Assembly (NCBI RefSeq): GCF_000283155.1 | Contig: NW_004454166.1 | Span: forward strand, 4,469,994 to 4,533,993 | Length of the DNA: 64,000 bases | Origin: Ceratotherium simum simum | Taxonomy: Eukaryota; Chordata; Mammalia; Perissodactyla; Rhinocerotidae | Reading direction: 5' to 3' | Notes under the pieces: model-generated | What the model saw: only the letters and a program-made list of their open reading frames with translations | Told to the model about the DNA's origin: nothing | Database searches by the model: none | Part shown: in pieces, positions 22,890 through 33,185 of the stretch | How the letters are laid out: every line of letters begins with the position of its first letter | How positions within the stretch are numbered: the first letter of the stretch is position 1 | Made by a program: the position numbers and the translations under genes

Positions 22890-23430
22890 ATTGGATCTTC
22901 ACAACTTCAGGAAGAATGACAGTTTCAGTAATCCAGGCAAAAGAAAAATGAAACCTAAACAATGAGAGTGGAAGTGGGAGGGAGAAAATTGGGAAGTTTC
23001 AAACCAGGTTCTGGCTTGGACACCTGAATGGATGATGGTGCTGTTTGCTGAGCCACGAAGGAGGTATAGTTTCGAGGGGAAGCTTGACGTGTTTAGTCAG
23101 GGACATGCTCAGTTGTAGGTTCCCGTCAACCATCCACGTGGCAGCGATGAGTAAACCATTGGATACGCAGTTATGAAACAGAGGAGACACTGGATACATA
23201 TACTCTTGAATGCCATCAGCATATAATAGTAACAGAAATCCAGAAAGAATGAGTATGGGGAGAAGAACATTGAGAGCAGTTTTAGGGCGAAGGATGTGAT
23301 AGAGGCCAGTAGCAGAGGATCGAGGAGAAAGGTGAAAATAGACACAGCCAATATAGTATGGGAGGGGACATGAGGTCAAGGGAGAGATTTTTAAAGATGG
23401 GAAAGACATGTTTAAATGCTATGGCAAAGG
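22890..23430 (-). repeat. L2-like fragment, antisense
   Basis: 'cagtaatccaggcaaaag', 'gacatgctcagttgtaggttcccgtcaacc' and 'atgccatcagcatataatag' resemble reversed L2 internal sequence. The 136-codon minus frame at 22999-23409 is derived from this and has no independent support. Confidence 0.45.
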
Positions 23431-23863
23431 ACGAGATGGAACTGCTAGGCACCTCGTATCTGTCCATCACCACATCTGACCACAATAACCCTCAGAGAGG
23501 AATGGTCTTTCAAACCTAGCACAGGTTCCTTTCTTGGCCAATGTTAACTCAGATTCATACAAAAATGAAATTCTAGGAAATGTAGTTCTCAGTTGGATAA
23601 ACTGAGTTGAAATATCACAATCCACACAGTCCATCCCCTGTCAACTTGTTATCCACACATACATCTTTAACTATATTTAATTTCCAAATAAAAACATCAA
23701 CAAGACCATGCTTTTGTATCACATAATTAAACTATCTTCATACAACTGAAAATATGCTAACCTTCTCCAAATAAAAGGACACACAAAGTCCTCTTCATCT
23801 ATCCTGAAGAGCAGTTTTGCCACCCATCTGGCACTAAACTGAGTGTTTAAAAGGCTATTATAA

Positions 23864-24046
23864 TCAGGTCAGTTGCTTCCAGGTGTTGGGAAGACTAGTG
23901 CTGAACTCATTCTCTGCAAAATGAGTTCCATGGTCAGAAACAAGGCTGCATGCAATACCATGATGGCGAATAAAGCATTCTGTGAGCCCATCGATGGGTG
24001 GCTTTGGAAGAAACACGGCAGGAGAGGAAGGCAAATCCATATCCAA
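23864..24046 (-). pseudogene. ERV integrase relic
   Basis: A 60-codon minus frame contains 'IDGLTECFIRHHGIACSLVSD' type wording around an SD.GTHF motif. That is the retroviral integrase core with the second acidic residue of the DDE triad. The frame stops before the third catalytic glutamate would be reached, so this is a fragment of a dead gene. Confidence 0.75.
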
Positions 24047-24428
24047 AATAAGTATCTATTCTAATAAGAACAATACACCTCTCCGTCTATGGTGGAAATG
24101 ATCCAATGTAATCAGCTGATGCCAGGTGGCCTGAGAAATAGTGCCATATCTCCAGTTGGTGTTGGTCTTTGCTGTTGGCAGTTGGGGACTCAGCAGTGGA
24201 GACAGCCAGACTGGCTTTGGTGAGAGGAAGTCCATGTTGCCAGATAATCTCTATCCCTCAGCCATGGCCACTTTATTTATGAGCGCACTGGGCAAGGACA
24301 GAGGGACTGGGGAAAGAGGCTGACTGAAATCCACAAAACAGGTCATCTTGTTCACTTGATTATTAAGATCCTCCTCTGGTAGGGTGTTCTTTGGTGAGCA
24401 TTCACCTGGGACACAAATATCATATTCT

Positions 24429-24650
24429 TTTTTTTTGTGAGGAAGATCAGCCATGCCAATCCACCCCTTTTTTTGCTGAGGAAGACTGGCCCTGAGCTAA
24501 CACCCATGCCCATCTTCCTCCACTTGTATATGGGACACCACCATGGCATGGCCTGACAAGAGGCACGTCGGTGTGTGCCTGGGATCCGAACCTGGGCCGC
24601 CAGCAGTGGGGCGCGGGCACTTAACCACTATGCCACGGGGCCGGCCCCAT
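24429..24650 (-). repeat. ERE SINE, antisense, exact 14-bp duplication, inside ERV relic
   Basis: T run, reversed tail modules, then 'gggatccgaacctgggccgcc' and 'ttaaccactatgccacggggccggcccc' (reversed head). The flanking aaatatcatattct is exact at 24415-24428 and 24651-24664. It splits the ERV relic between RNase H and integrase. Confidence 0.95.
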
Positions 24651-24769
24651 AAATATCATATTCTGTGCTCATTCAAAGATGTCTGTCCTCATACTTCTTC
24701 TCCAGAACTCACTGCCTCTGATTCTTTAATCATCTTCCTTCCAAGTCCATAACCAACCAACCAAACTGT

Positions 24770-24900
24770 TAGTCATTGCTCATGGATTAATGTAGATCTT
24801 TATCTTTGGTTATCTCTCCTTTTCCAGGCAAATTAACCAACCAGGTGCACTGCTTGGAGTTTTGCCCACTGGGAAGATTTCTCTTCAACACTGCCCTTCA
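24770..24900 (-). pseudogene. ERV RNase H relic
   Basis: Read on the minus strand, 'QWAKLQAVHL' and, a little further, 'INPWAMTNSL' correspond to the RNase H positions usually written QWAELQAV and TDSWAVANGL. The catalytic aspartate position appears changed to asparagine. Stops interrupt the reading. Confidence 0.5.
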
Positions 24901-25479
24901 TGGCCACACTTGAGTGGGATTGTAGTGCTGCAGGCATCCAGTTTCAACTTCTGCTAGCATTTCTGGTAGAAATATCTATAAACCCGACCCATTTTTTCCT
25001 TCCTCAATAAACTGTCATAAGGAACCCTCCCTGAGGCCATAGGTGCAGATTGAGAGAGGAGAGGCAATGTAGCAAAAGTGGGTTTCATGGAATCATGCCA
25101 CTTACTGATGCAATTTCTTGTGTCTTCAGGACCTGCTTGAGCCTGATCTCTTACATATCACTCCTACTTGATGATAAAGTGATGTTATGCACACTCAACG
25201 TTATAGCTTATTGGGTCAGACATCACTCGCTTTGTGATGGGAAGCTCAGGTTGCACGGTAACTTCGTGGCCCATAGTCAAGTGTTTAGTCTATACTAGGG
25301 CTCAGAAATAAGCCAGAAGCTGTTCCTCAAAAGAAGGATAGTAATTGGGAGAGGATGATATAATTTTACTTCAAAATCTCTAAAGGTCTGTGTTATGATT
25401 CACCCACAAAGGCTTGCCAAATGCTCTATAATGCATCTCTATCCATCAAGACACTCCAAGAACCACCAGATCTGCTGAG

Positions 25480-25550
25480 TCAGACAATTACTCCCGGTGG
25501 CCTTTATTAATGGGCATTGAGAAAAAAGCATTTGCCATATCAACAGCTTC
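25480..25550 (-). pseudogene. ERV reverse transcriptase motif relic
   Basis: On the minus strand a frame reads VDMANAFFSMPI, the RT motif A block with its catalytic aspartate, then hits a stop after NKGHRE. It lies upstream (in pol order) of the RNase H and integrase relics. Confidence 0.65.
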
Positions 25551-25870
25551 CAGAGGATATGTTGTTTTGTTTCAGCAATGAAACCACATCTGGAACTGCA
25601 GCAGGGTAAGCAGTTAGAAGGAAGAGCTATTGGCAGAGTGGAGGACAGCAAGGACAAACTGGAACTTGCTGGAACTGTGCATCTGTCCATCACCACCTCT
25701 GACTACAATGACCTTCAGAGAATAATAGCTGCAGCCGCACTTCCACCATCCATATTTGTGCAAGTTTGTTTTTTGGCCAACTCTAACCTGAGTCACAGAG
25801 TAAAGCAAATACTGGGAAACACAGTTCCCAGCTTAACCAAGTGGACCCAGCACAATCCAGTAACACTGGG

Positions 25871-27040
25871 TTTTGTTATTATTGTTATTTTTTATCATTT
25901 TTTATTTTTTAACATGTATGTATATTATGTTTATTCTTTTGCATGTATGATTTAGTTCATAATGTAAAAAGATTTTAAAACCAATTTAAAAATTGATGTA
26001 TAGAAACTCTTGTAACAGAGATATTTGTAAAAAATTTATTTGTGACTGGGAAAAATTATATTTTTTGTATACCATACACTCCCCTCTTCTAAAGCAGAGC
26101 TTCCTTTTCTGAGTGCTGCAACAGGTCTGAGGATGCAAATTGAAGAGGGAACTCTGAGATGGGGGTGAGGTGACGATTTGGGATGAGAAGCTGAAGAGGA
26201 GTGTGAGTTTAGAGAACAATTCTGGAGGGAGGGAGATTTTCGAAGAAAAAACAAAGCTCTGTCCACACTGGAAAATTGAGGAATGAAGAGAGAGATTAAA
26301 AGAGGATTTTTTTAAAGGTTTAAAATGTGATTTTGCAATATAAAACCTGTTCCCCCAGTCACACGGAAGTTTCAGTAAAATGTGCCTTTCTCTTCCACAC
26401 GTGGAGGAGGTGGGCCTCTACCAGGAATACGTCAGAATGCTGAGTGCAGTCTCAACAGCAGGCCTGGAGCAGGAGGGAGGGCTGCTCCCAGGAAGCCCGC
26501 TACACCCCTGTTATATTGGCAAAAAAACAATGCAAAACACTGTTATTAAATTGCTGTGAGCAGTTTCTGCCCTGCAAGAAGACACTTTGAGGTAGACTGT
26601 CCTTTGTCTCAGGGGGATAAAGCCCTGAACTGGCCCTTTAGTTACAAGATTGTAAAACAAGCTTCCACCTGTTGTTCTTGGGAAGATCTGTGATGTAACC
26701 TGAATGCAGATATTTTAGCCTAAAAAGCTAAGTGACTGTGATATCGTATAAATTGTCGTGGCTAGGTTTTAGCAGCCAAAATTATGCATCTACAGACTTT
26801 GTGGCTTCTTTGGGAAAAATGTTTATTTTCTCTATATAGAATTAAACTGGATGTTCTTCACCTAGAAGCAGTGGCTTATTCCTGTGGAGATGTATATGTT
26901 CTGAAGTACAGAAATAGGAAGCCGTGAGGAAGAGGACAGGAAGGATGTGTAGGCAAGATCTTCACCTCACTCTGGAATAGTTTTTAAAAAGCTGGGCTTA
27001 GTTTGATGCATGCCAGCTGTTTAATGTCGTGTACACGGGA
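25871..27040. other. Repeat-poor intergenic stretch
   Basis: No gene. Positions 25860-25925 are T-rich. From about 26330 to 26830 no repeat is recognised, and there are clustered factor-type motifs: palindromic E-box cacgtg at 26398-26403, CRE-like tacgtca at 26428-26434 and an E-box cacctg near 26665. Regulatory function is not shown. Confidence 0.4.
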
Positions 27041-27044
27041 CATG

Positions 27045-27290
27045 TGGTTAAGAGCATGGGCTCTGGAGTGAGACCAGCTTCATCTGAATCCCCCTCTACC
27101 ATTTACACACTGTGTTGCCTTGAGCAAATTACCTAACTTCTCTGTTCTTCATTTTCCTTATTTTAAAATGGGAGGGATGATAGTCGTTACTCTGGAAGAT
27201 TGTTGAGAGGATTAAAAAGGGTATGTAGAGAGTTTAGCACAATGCTTGGCATATAGTAATATCTCAATAAATTTTAGAATAATCAAGAAA
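27045..27290 (-). repeat. MIR, antisense, near full length
   Basis: 'ggttaagagcatgggctctggagtgagacc', 'ccttgagcaaattacctaacttctctg', 'aaaatgggagggatgatagt', 'gttgagaggattaaa', 'tagcacaatgcttggcatatagtaat...tcaataaat' is the entire reversed MIR. Confidence 0.85.
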
Positions 27291-27746
27291 ATACTGATAT
27301 TGGCCCATCAATGATGTAATTGTCTTGTAGGAACCAGCAGGTAAGGCCATACTCCTTTGGGTAGGTTGGAGTCTCTTCAGAAGAAGTAAAATTCCTACTG
27401 CAACTCATCCCAAGAAGATGTGGATCCCAGGAGCAGGTGATGGAATGAGAAGCTAAGGATAGATAACATGAGAAATGGGCCAGAAATGAGTGAGACAGAA
27501 ATACTTACAACAAAGTCCTGGATCTCCTGGTAGAAATGAAGAAACAGTCTGAAATTAATGGTAAGTCTTCTGGGATTTTAGAAATAAGACCCTCAAAAAC
27601 AGAAGAGATGGAGGCTGCTCAAACTCGGTTAAGAAAGATGCTTCAAGATGACAAGAAACTTACGTATGAGTTGGAGGAGGGTTGGGATCTGCACCTATCT
27701 TAAGGTACTTGCTCACGATTTGTGAGGAAAACACTGAATAGAATAC

Positions 27747-28821
27747 TGTTTCCATTAGTATTGCTGTGTAACAAATCATCCCAAAACTTAGTAGCATAAA
27801 ACAACAATTTTATTATACTCCTGGTTTCTGTGGGTCAAAAGTTTGGACAGACCTCAACAGGGATGGCTTGTTTCTGTTCTCTGATGTCTGGGGCCTCAGC
27901 TAGGAAGGCTTGGATAGGGAAGGAAGACAATTCCTCTACCTTCTAGGTCCTTCTGGTTAGTCTAAGAATTTAATTGACATGAGATAGAATAAGAGGAGAA
28001 AATCAAAGAAAGCTTTATAACATGTATACATGGGAGAAACCCAGGAAAACTGAGTACCTCACCAGAATGGGCAAGGTCATCACCTTAAATATCATCTTCA
28101 GCTAAAGACAAAGGAGGATGTTGGGGCAGTGGTTTGGGACTTCAAAGGCGAGGAAGACAATTCACATGAAAATGGAAAAGCAAATGTTTGGTAGACAGAA
28201 CTTTGATAAGAATGGGCTTAGCAAGGACCCACACAGTCTACCAATACCCAGAGTTACCTATGGTGATGGCCTGTCCTGGGACAGGCCTTTTGTCTTGAAT
28301 TATTTTAGGCAGTTAGGGGGAAGGTCAAAGTTTCTTTTAGAGTATTTTGTTCTTAAAAATAATCAAGCCAAAGAGACACATTTGGAGGGGCCAAATCTGA
28401 TCCTCCACACTTGAAATCTAGGGGTAACTTGATGGCTGCAGTTTGGAATCATCTGGAAGTGTCCTTGAAGTTGATGCTGGCTGTGGTGGGGACCTCATTT
28501 GGACTGATGGCTGGAAAAAGTACAAGTGACCTCCCCATGTGGCGTCTCTGCAAGAGCTAGTTTGGGCTTCCTCACAGCATGGTGGCAGGGTTCTAAAAGT
28601 GAGCATCCCAAGAGAGCCAGGCAGAGACTTGATCACTTTTCATAATCTAACCTTGGAAGTCACATGTCACTTCTTTCAAAGTCACAAACCCACCCAGTTT
28701 CTAGAGAAGGCGGCATAGATTCCACTTCTCTATGGAAGGAGTATCAAAGTCACATTGTAAATAAAAGCAGGTGGGATGGGAGTTATTCTTTTGGTATCTT
28801 TGGAAAATATAATCTGCCACA
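27747..28821 (+). repeat. Old LTR-like repeat split by a younger LTR
   Basis: The left part ('ccattagtattgctgtgtaacaaatcatcccaaaacttagtagc...aaacaaca') and the right part ('cataatctaaccttggaagtcacatgtcac...aatctgccaca') are the two ends of one common old mammalian repeat, interrupted by 27954-28409. It begins with tg and ends in ca, LTR-like, but I cannot name the family. Confidence 0.5.
27954..28409 (-). mobile_element. Solo LTR (ERV1-like), antisense
   Basis: On the minus strand it starts tgtggaggatcagatttgg, typical of a gammaretrovirus-like LTR start, and the other edge reads tggttag on the + strand, giving TG...CA ends. Flanking 4-mers cttc (27950-27953) and cttg (28410-28413) match at 3 of 4. 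No internal viral sequence is present. Length 456 bp. The 98-codon frame at 28118-28414 is the reverse of this LTR and not a gene. The left edge is less certain than the right. Confidence 0.6.
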
Positions 28822-31800
28822 GACGCATGGCACTACTGAACTGCTCTCTTGCCTGGGTTTGGGGGGATTCTTTTTATATACCTCCACATCTGGGACTCGA
28901 AAGCTAAATGAGCAAAGTATTGCTTTATTTGGGAGTCCAACAGGACAGCATTCCTTTAAAAGTTAGATTAGGGAAAGGTGGCTGCATGATGTGTTGTCTC
29001 CTGGAAGGAAAAATCTCTTCCGACACAGAGAGTGGAAGAATAGGGACAAAACACAATTTTCGAAATGTCAGAAGCATGGAAGCAGATCCTGCCTAGAGAA
29101 GCAGCAGAGAACAATGGGGCAGGATGAAGAACAGGGAGAAATGGCAGACCAATGAAGGCCATAAAAAGAAAGAATTGTTACTGAGAAATATAAATAAACC
29201 TTGGGCAAAATTAGCCAGTCTTAACCTCTAAGGAGTAGACAGCAAACTGTTTTCAATTAGGGGGGCCATCAACTAAGAAAAATTATTTGTTGTTAATGTG
29301 TATTAACACTAAGTATTCTGTCATATTCAGGAATGACAGCTCAAATGGGGACCATACTTCTAAGAAACGGTGATAACTCAGAACTACATAGTAATCTACT
29401 ATTATTACTTCTTATACATTTGTTATAACAGGTATACCACATTCATTTCTTATTATATTAAGTTAGTTTTGTTTATTTTTAAAAATGTTGTATCTTCTAT
29501 TTATTATGTTAAGTATCCAGCACCCTAATTTGTGTTATCTCTGAATGTAGGCTATACTTTCTGGAGTTTGTCAGACTATTTAGTCATCACTACCTGGAAC
29601 ATTTTAGCACCAGGTGGCAGCAAAATCTGAGAGCTGAGATAAAATTCTTGGCAGGAAAGTAAACACCTAATTAAGAATTTACCTCAAACCTCAGGATGGT
29701 TAATGAGGAGTAGCAAATGCATTGCTTCCCCACTCCCCTTGTTTCTATTTAGATCTCTCTCTCTCTCATTTTAGTGAGTGATTATCCAAATTGTGCATAC
29801 ACCTTCCCCCTGGCCCTATACACTCACACATACTCTTGCAGACACAGAGAACAGCCAGCTGGAACTTCCAGACCTGTGCTGGAAGTTAGCGTCAGAAGGG
29901 CAAGAATCAGGATAGCCCAGAGCAGAGAGAGCCTGAAGAATGAACCAAATTGGAATCTGTTAAGAAAATCCAGGGTCTACAGGAACAGAGACTAAGTTCA
30001 AACACCAGTTCCAAAGAGCCAGAAGCAGAACCAAAGTCAGGTAGCTGAATGAGACAAAGAGGAGATGTAAAGCAAGACCAGTAAGAAACATAACAGTAAC
30101 TCCCCTTTAGATGGCAGTGAGGGCAGGTGCTTGGTTATTTTGAGCAGGTCTAAAGAGACAAAGACGAAACTAGAGTCATGCTCTCTTCTTAAGTGTATCT
30201 AAGCGTTGACTACATCATCTCTACAAGATTCTCCATTCTCTACAGGCTGGCCAAAGAACAGAGTTCTGGGATCCTTTTCTGGTTTTACCCTGTGCTTGCT
30301 GGGTGATCCAAACTGGCTGTTTCCAAGCTTGAGGTGACTCCCTCCTCAGACGAGAGTTAGTGCTAATCCAGTCCTGCCACAAGAGATGGTAGTGATTTGG
30401 GATGGCAGCTCCAAATTGCTCTCATTTAAGAAGCACTGCCTTAGCCACCTCAGGTTTTATCTGGCTAGGGCCTGGTACTTAAGCTGTCAAAACGGAGAGA
30501 GATGCATACTCTTTAAATACAAATACAAAATCATTTTAAAGTCCATTAAACAGATTTTCTAGTTGGAGGGTAACTCAAAATTGTTAAGCAACTTTATTTT
30601 CAGATGCTTCTTTAATCACGTTATACTTCCAAATAGTATTTTTCAATAATTATATTTTGTAAACGTATTTTAAATACAGGTGTTAGAGCTTTTAGGCATT
30701 TTTAATCCTTTTTCCTACTTGTTTTAAAGGCCCACAATTCAGTCTTTGGAACATGCATCAAACTCTCAAATTGGATATTATCATTTGAAGAATCTCTGAA
30801 AGGTTTGGAAGGGAACCTACTGTCGTCTTTACTTCTGAAGCTTTCTGCACAACTGCATATTTCACTGGAGGGCTGTAAAAATGGATTTTCATGTCATATG
30901 TTTACAGAAGAAACAACAGTCTTTGTTCCATGCAGCATTTCAGAAGATTCACGGGTGTTAACAGGTGGAAGGATTCCAGCTTTTGCTCTTAGGAACCAAA
31001 GACCTCTTGTGGTCAGTAACTGCCTCTTGACAAGGAGCTGTGTTTATCTCCGGCCTTGCCAACCAAGAGGTGGACTGTCTTCACAGAGCAGGTGTTTGTG
31101 AACAACTAGCAACAAGACGGAATCAAAGTACCCCATGGTGAAGAGCTGCTAGGTGCCTCAGATGAGAGCTCTTTGCACCGGGCAGCTCCATGGGTTCAGG
31201 CTCTGGCTCCAGGCACTGAGGCCCCTGATTGAGCAAAGCTGCCAGAAGCACACAGGCAGTTGTAACTCATCGTCACAGGGCAGGCCTCTTCTGGGACGGT
31301 CCTAGGCACACCCTCCAAGCCGACCTCAAGAAAGGATATCACCCCTAGGCACCCAAAGGGGCAGTACCCTGGTATGATCTCCATGTTCCAGAGGCTACAC
31401 CTCAAGAACCTGATGTAGCAGCATGGTGAGAGTGGCTTTCCCTCTCTCTCTCTCTCTGTCTCTCTTAGATGGACACTCACTAACAAACTGTGATGTACAA
31501 ACTAGGAAGCTCGTTTATTAACTTATAACTAGGGGCTTGGATCCTCTGGTAAGTATCTTCTTCATCTACAGACAGGTTACACAGGAAGCCAAAATATTTT
31601 CAAAAGTCTGCTGCATATAAGCATAGACACAGAACAAGAGGAATTAGCACATGATTCAAGCGCTAGCTCTGATATAGCCCAATGCACTTGTCTCTATAAG
31701 GAACAAGACAGCTTAAATTCCTCACTTGTTTCTTTATGTGGACTTGATCTAATAGCTTTTCTAGTTCTGATATGTTATATTCACTCTCAACTTGATTTCC

Positions 31801-32966
31801 TTTTTCTTCTGGTGCAAACAGAAGCAAAAGGGTCAGACAAACCACAACACCAGAGAACTATAGTTCAAGTTATATGAGGAGGAAGAAAGAGTGCCCTTAA
31901 CCACCCTGCCCGACATCAAATCTCTAGACCCAGAAGAATTCTAGCCCATAATGTACAAGAAACACAGACACTGTTTATCATCCTCTGAGACATTTTGAGA
32001 CATCATAGAGGTGCTTGAATACTAGAAACAAGCATATGTTCTGATTTTAAAAATAGAGAAATGATTTGAGCCTGAAAAGACAGGAAAAGTAAATCTAACG
32101 TAAACCTCTGGAAAAGTTTAGGCAGATTATTGAGTATAGAAAAGAATGCAGTGATCCACAGGCAGCAACATGAGTTCACTACAAATGCATCAGCAATTCA
32201 ACCAGTTCATCATTTACATTCTAGGCTGGGTTATTAGCAGACATTTTTATCTATAGGTTTATTAGATTTAAGATCAAATTCAAACAAATAATTAAATCAA
32301 CTGGATGGTATTTAATTTTCTTTCTTTGCTCCAAATCAGTTAATGAAGCAGCAATTATTCGTTCATCAAAAGTCTGGGTGACACTCTGCAATAAGTCCAT
32401 CCTGACCATGTGCACACTCTACTTCCTCCACTCACCCTGAAGGCAACGTTTTAGTTCTAATAATATTGCCTTTACTTGGAACATCTCTAAATTCCTCTTT
32501 CTGAATTCCCTTCTGAAGTTTACTTTCTATCTTCACAGGTAGAAAGTCATTGCCCTTTGGAGAATGGATTTTTAACTCTTTCATAAATAGTCAAGTCTTT
32601 TAGAAAGAAAAAAAGATGAACTTTGATCATCTATTCAATTGAATGAGGGGGTGGAGAAGTGAGGAAGCCAAAGATTCAAGGTATACACATAAACTAGGGA
32701 AACTGATTTACTTGGGGTCTGGAAATTGGCCCTGAAAGCAATCTCTGAACAAGGATTTTTTAATGGAGGAAAATGTCCTTAATACTTTCGAATTCTCAAA
32801 GATTATCTTACTTTCAAACGTTTAAAAATGCAAGTTAAAATGATAAGGGAGATTGAATATAGGAAGACATACAGACTTTTCTATATCTTCCTTTCTTCTG
32901 GTCTAGCAATGTAATCTGAGCATTACAAATATCTTTTAGTAATAGAACGGGTTTCATTTCATTTCA
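28822..32966. other. Intergenic, largely unrecognised
   Basis: About 4.1 kb with few recognisable repeats and no supported gene. A (TC)n tract is at 31440-31465 and a shorter one at 29756-29769. Short frames (for example 30805-31101 and 31196-31486) have no family resemblance. This low-repeat block could hold distal regulatory sequence, but I see no specific signature. Confidence 0.5.
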
Positions 32967-33172
32967 CTTTATTTATTTTTTTTTATTTATTTTTCCCCCA
33001 AAGCCCCGGTAGATAGCTGTATGTCATAGCTGCACATCCTTCTAGTTGCTGTATGTGGGACGCGGCCTCAGCATGGCCGGACAAGCGGTGCGTCGGTGCG
33101 CGCCCGGGATCCGAACCCGGGCCGCCAGCAGTGGAGCACGCGCGCTTAACCGCTAAGCCACAGGGCCGGCCC
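32967..33172 (-). repeat. ERE SINE, antisense, exact 13-bp duplication
   Basis: 'tttccccc.aaagccccggtagatagctgtatgtcatagctgc' (reversed body) followed by 'gggatccgaacccgggccgcc' and 'ttaaccgctaagccacagggccggccc'. The flanks tcatttcatttca are exact at 32954-32966 and 33173-33185. Low divergence suggests a young insertion. Confidence 0.95.
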
Positions 33173-33185
33173 TCATTTCATTTCA

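Larger units (their letters stand above)
23440..25870 (-). mobile_element. Degenerate ERV-L-like provirus remnant
   Basis: Colinear retroviral pol relics read on the minus strand: reverse transcriptase near 25.5 kb, RNase H near 24.85 kb and integrase near 24.0 kb. Related direct-repeat blocks flank them at about 23440-23640 and 25640-25870 (both with 'ctgtccatcaccac' then 'tctgac.acaat.acc.tcagaga'), which I read as diverged LTR remnants. No gag or protease is visible between the right repeat and RT, so an internal deletion is likely. Stops and frameshifts are frequent; it cannot encode a protein. An ERE (24429-24650) inserted later. ERV-L affiliation rests on the pol motif wording and is tentative. 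Confidence 0.65.

Noticed and set aside
22999..23409. 136-codon minus-strand frame with several hydrophobic segments
   Set aside because: Lies in reversed L2-like sequence; apparent membrane segments come from T-rich codons.
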